From JAFNGF01 sp964567045 (lineage in GTDB: Bacteria > Planctomycetota > Phycisphaerae > Sedimentisphaerales > Anaerobacaceae): a DNA stretch of 64,000 nucleotides. The notes below the pieces were generated by a model, which saw only the letters and a list, made by a program, of their open reading frames with translations, was not told where the DNA came from and searched no databases. The first letter of the stretch is position 1. Each line of letters begins with the position of its first letter. Location of the stretch: positions 15,143 to 79,142 of the forward strand of contig CAZMLE010000011.1 of assembly GCA_964567045.1 (NCBI GenBank). Direction: 5' to 3'. The position numbers were made by a program, and so were the translations under genes. Of the stretch, positions 61,558-64,000 are shown piece by piece.

Positions 61558-61629
61558 TGGGCCCGGTAGGATTTGAACCTACGACCAATGGATTATGAGT
61601 CCACTGCTCTACCGCTGAGCTACGAGCCC
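61558..61629 (-). tRNA. tRNA-Met or tRNA-Ile2 (anticodon CAT)
   Basis: The minus strand folds as a cloverleaf. The acceptor GGGCTCG pairs with CGGGCCC (one G-U), the D arm is AGCTCAGCGGTAGAGC, the anticodon stem-loop GTGGACTCATAATCCAT has CAT, and the T arm has GGTTCAAATCC. The discriminator is A. The acceptor starts with a G-C pair, so it is not the initiator type. Whether it is an elongator Met or a lysidine-modified Ile tRNA cannot be told by eye. Confidence 0.93.
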
Positions 61630-61808
61630 GAGGCTATGTATAATATATATTAGGTTCCTAAGCCGCTGCAATATTTTTTTGCCGACCGGCTTTGACCGCA
61701 GACGTGCTACAATATAACATATCCGTATTGCCTTGGCAACAGCTCCGAGCGAAGCCAACGGTCGGGTCAGCTTAGGCGCAGCAGACGATTCCGTCTAAGT
61801 AGTCGTTT

Positions 61809-62240
61809 TCACTGTCTGATGGACAGGTCCATACAGAGCAGTCCCCGGGCATTTCTGACATAAATGCGTTTGTAGGCGAAAGCAGGGTGGGCCCAGCAAA
61901 CGCCGCCACGCTGGCCCAATTGTCGCTCGGTAGGTTGGATAATCTTGGCCCACTTAGTCTCATTCAACCCTTCGGGCGAGAGCACAGCGATCGTGAGTTC
62001 TGCGCGCTCGTTGAACATCCATATCGTATCTTCAGGCCGCACCATGTGGATGTTTGCCCAGCGGGCTTTGGGCACAGCTTCCAGATTCTCCCAAATGCGG
62101 CCACCGGTGTACGAATCCAGGCAGTGAAATTCGCCGTGACTGTCCACGCCATGAATGTAATCGCCCTGAATGACGGGAGTCGAAATGCAGCAATGGAGAC
62201 TGTCGGCGTCTCTCTCGCTGGGCCCGCTGTATCGTGGCTT
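61809..62240 (-). pseudogene. PQQ-like beta-propeller protein, C-terminal remnant
   Basis: The minus frame reads SGPSERDADSLHCCISTPVI, then GVDSHGEFHCLDSYTGGRIW and QRGGVCWAHPAFAYKRIYVR, typical of the last blades of a PQQ-like propeller (GxxxCLDxxTG and RIYVRN motifs). It lacks any start region: homology ends near 62240, where a different plus-strand gene fragment begins. It is the 3' part of a large secreted protein gene cut by rearrangement. Confidence 0.7.
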
Positions 62241-62497
62241 GCTATGGAGCCTACCCCATCGTCTGGATTACAGGCCAGGAAATCAATGCACCCGAAACAA
62301 ATGTTGAGGTGTGGAAACACGTGGCGGAGGCGATCGACCGTTGGGCCGAATACAATCACCCTCACTCAGGCCATCAGTGGGTCTTCAGAGTCAGCCAAAA
62401 CCCCTTATGTGGGGAGAAGTGGCCCGACTGGTTTGCTCTTCAACGTGGACATGGTGGCAATCCTCCACAGGCAAAATCTTACTACAAGGGCTATTAA
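62234..62497 (+). pseudogene. DUF4038 (apiosidase-like glycosidase) internal/C-terminal remnant
   Basis: YGAYPIVWITGQEINAPE, then EAIDRWAEYNHPHSGHQWVF and WFALQRGHGGNPPQAK, follow the order of conserved blocks in DUF4038 glycoside hydrolases, including the Glu after the WxxxGE-like strand. The frame has neither a true start nor the N-terminal barrel strands. It begins where the PQQ-like remnant ends, on the opposite strand. Confidence 0.55.
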
Positions 62498-62544
62498 AAC
62501 AGGCGGGGCCTATGCCGCGCCAATCAGCATAGGCCCCGAAGTTC

Positions 62545-62612
62545 ATAGTTCATAGTTGATTGTTCGTTGTTCGTTATTCATTGTTCATCGATGGACTATG
62601 AACGGTGAACAA
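62545..62612. repeat. Tandem/inverted repeat of gttcatt-type units
   Basis: Tandem units (ttcatagttcatagtt, gttcgttgttcg) are followed by an inverted repeat, TTCATTGTTCA and TGAACAATGAA, forming a hairpin at the 3' end of the LamG/dockerin gene. It may end the transcript or be a spread intergenic repeat. Confidence 0.6.
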
Positions 62613-62624
62613 TGAACGATCCGA

Positions 62625-64000
62625 TTACGGCCACAAGAGCTCCTCAAGCCAAGAATCAGCCAATACGGCAAAGTCCTTGAAGTCAATCTTACCGTCCTGA
62701 CGCAAATCAGCTGGTATCGACAGCGACGAGGTATAGCCGGCAACCCACGCGACCTGGCTGGCGGACAGAGCCGTCTTGTAAACCTGCAACTCATCTATCA
62801 GGCCGGTGAATAAGTAAGAGGCGGTGTTGGAGGGCTCGCAACCAATTTTCAGAGTACCTGTCGAAGTGCCAAGTACCGCTGTCGTAGTCAACTCCCTGTC
62901 CAAAACGCCATTGACATACGTCCTGATGTAATTGCCTTGAGAATAGACACCAACAACGTGATACCAAACACCCGGCGTCAAAACCGTTCCACCGGCAACA
63001 TCTCTGTTGAGGGTTGACGCGTTGGCAGAAGTTCGAATCTCAAACTCAACCTTGTCGTTGCTGTACATGCCGAACTTGTAGCCACCGGTACTGCCATCCT
63101 GATTACCCGCTATCTTCTGATCGAGGCCTGATGCAGAAAGTTTGATCCACGCCGAGATCGTGACCGCGTTTGTAAGATTCAAACTCGCACCGCTGCCACA
63201 ATCAATGTAATCATCCACTCCGTCAAGGCTAATCGCCTGGCTGAACTTGCCAGTACCGTATGCCGGCAAGCCCGTCGCAGTGCCGTTATTGCTGCCTGCA
63301 CTGTCGTTGAGGTTGCCATCGAAGGTGTAGTGCGCCACGAGGTTAGTAGTGCCGGGATTGACCGGCGTAACCTGGAAGCCACTATCCAGCCACAAATTGG
63401 CCAGAATCTCAACATCAGCCTGGTCAACAATGCAGTTGCCGCTCAGGTCAGTAGCGGGTTTACCCATCGAGGGAACACATCTGCTGGGATACACCCCGAT
63501 ATCATCAATGAATATGGTCCCTGTGCCGCCAGCCTTTGGACTGGTCCGGTTGCCCAGGCCGATATACATCTTCTTGACAGCCTTCAGATTCACGCCCGCA
63601 CCGCTGAATTGCGTCAGCTCGATGTTCCACTCCTGCCAGGTGGCGTTCTGAAGTGCCTCCGGATCAGGATGGTTCACGACCTTGACGTGGCCGGCATTAT
63701 CTTCCAGCGCCACATACAGTTGTTCAGCATCATTTGCAAGAGCGCCATAGAAGTACAGCGTCAATGCCTTAACGTTGTTTATGGTCCAATCCTGCGGCGA
63801 GGTCCACTCGCGTTGTGTCTCTGAGTAACGTGCTTTGCCGCCAGTTCCGCTATTGTCGTAAGCCAGCGGCATCGATTGGCCGCCGCTGTGCACGATAGTC
63901 TGCTCAGCGAACGGAGCCTGAGCGTAACCCACACTTGAGCCGGTGCCGTTACCGGGATAACCGGGTGCCGGCTCTGTGAATCCCCATCCGTCCTTCCAGG
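62625..64000 (-). CDS. LamG-domain protein with two dockerin-like repeats (5'-truncated by window edge)
   Basis: The minus frame stays open to the last base of the window, so at least 458 residues of a longer secreted protein are present. The N-terminal part is a carbohydrate-associated beta-sandwich (YFYGALANDAEQLYVALEDN). DLSGNCIVDQADVEILANLW is a dockerin-type calcium repeat. A concanavalin-like LamG domain follows (VAHYTFDGNLNDSAGSNNGT, then AVTISAWIKLSA and GLIDELQVYKTALS), and the end is a second half-repeat, DLRQDGKIDFKDFAVLADSW. Such proteins are abundant in Phycisphaerae and probably bind or degrade polysaccharide. No catalytic domain is seen in this part. Confidence 0.88.
   Translation of the reverse strand, partial: WKDGWGFTEPAPGYPGNGTGSSVGYAQAPFAEQTIVHSGGQSMPLAYDNSGTGGKARYSETQREWTSPQDWTINNVKALTLYFYGALANDAEQLYVALEDNAGHVKVVNHPDPEALQNATWQEWNIELTQFSGAGVNLKAVKKMYIGLGNRTSPKAGGTGTIFIDDIGVYPSRCVPSMGKPATDLSGNCIVDQADVEILANLWLDSGFQVTPVNPGTTNLVAHYTFDGNLNDSAGSNNGTATGLPAYGTGKFSQAISLDGVDDYIDCGSGASLNLTNAVTISAWIKLSASGLDQKIAGNQDGSTGGYKFGMYSNDKVEFEIRTSANASTLNRDVAGGTVLTPGVWYHVVGVYSQGNYIRTYVNGVLDRELTTTAVLGTSTGTLKIGCEPSNTASYLFTGLIDELQVYKTALSASQVAWVAGYTSSLSIPADLRQDGKIDFKDFAVLADSWLEELLWP

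Overview
The window looks like a chromosomal segment from a Phycisphaerae-type planctomycete, probably assembled from an environmental sample. This is an inference from gene content, not a phylogeny. The supporting traits are three PEP-CTERM proteins with the PAPGA...GWLRRRR ending, an exosortase, a LamG protein with dockerin-like repeats, and a very large beta-helix/Ig/propeller surface protein. The dominant theme is synthesis, export and surface anchoring of an exopolysaccharide (EPS).

Layout. 1-2.0 kb is an AT-rich block with a GT2 glycosyltransferase, a DUF2304 membrane protein and a polysaccharide deacetylase. 2.3-20.1 kb is a mixed accessory region. It holds an SGNH hydrolase, two GT-C type membrane glycosyltransferases, UDP-xylose synthase, a VanZ-like protein, a second epimerase, a tRNA-Val, the 1486-residue surface protein, and remnants of IS256, IS4, ISL3 and IS1182 transposases plus a chimeric RmlC/WecB pseudogene. 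20.4-48.0 kb is one long plus-strand EPS cluster. In order it encodes a methyltransferase, a flippase, a methyltransferase, GT2, a polysaccharide pyruvyl transferase, an F420-hydrogenase-beta-like Fe-S protein, a Wzy-like polymerase, two SDR enzymes, GT2, GT4, a heparinase II/III-like protein, an alpha/alpha-toroid-like protein, a WecG/TagA transferase, an exosortase fused to a degenerate nucleotidyltransferase/beta-helix module, a Wzc-like tyrosine autokinase, a sugar-phosphate transferase with a similar N-terminal module, a giant TPR protein and a LuxR-type HTH protein. 48.3-51.8 kb holds a promoter, a structured leader, a secreted protein and three PEP-CTERM proteins separated by hairpins. 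51.8-56.5 kb (minus strand) carries a membrane/coiled-coil protein, a Wza-like outer-membrane export lipoprotein, UDP-glucuronate 4-epimerase and UDP-glucose dehydrogenase. 56.6-60.7 kb is a second AT-rich block with GT2, an SDR epimerase and a GT-C protein. 60.7-62.5 kb is a gene graveyard with a tRNA-Met. The end is the C-terminal part of a LamG/dockerin protein.

How it works together. Ugd makes UDP-GlcA, which the epimerase turns into UDP-GalA and UXS into UDP-xylose. The sugar transferase would load the first sugar on undecaprenyl phosphate, the GTs extend it, and pyruvyl and methyl groups decorate it. The flippase, polymerase, kinase and Wza-like lipoprotein form a Wzx/Wzy-type export route. 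The exosortase would process the PEP-CTERM proteins, and the heparinase-like pair may trim or remodel the polymer.

Most notable: (1) two roughly 110-bp copies of an apparent structured RNA, with compensatory base changes, in front of the methyltransferase and flippase genes; (2) similar nucleotidyltransferase-like/beta-helix modules on both the exosortase and the initiating sugar transferase, with signature motifs missing in the exosortase copy; (3) a leader before the secreted-protein cassette whose last hairpin covers the Shine-Dalgarno sequence.
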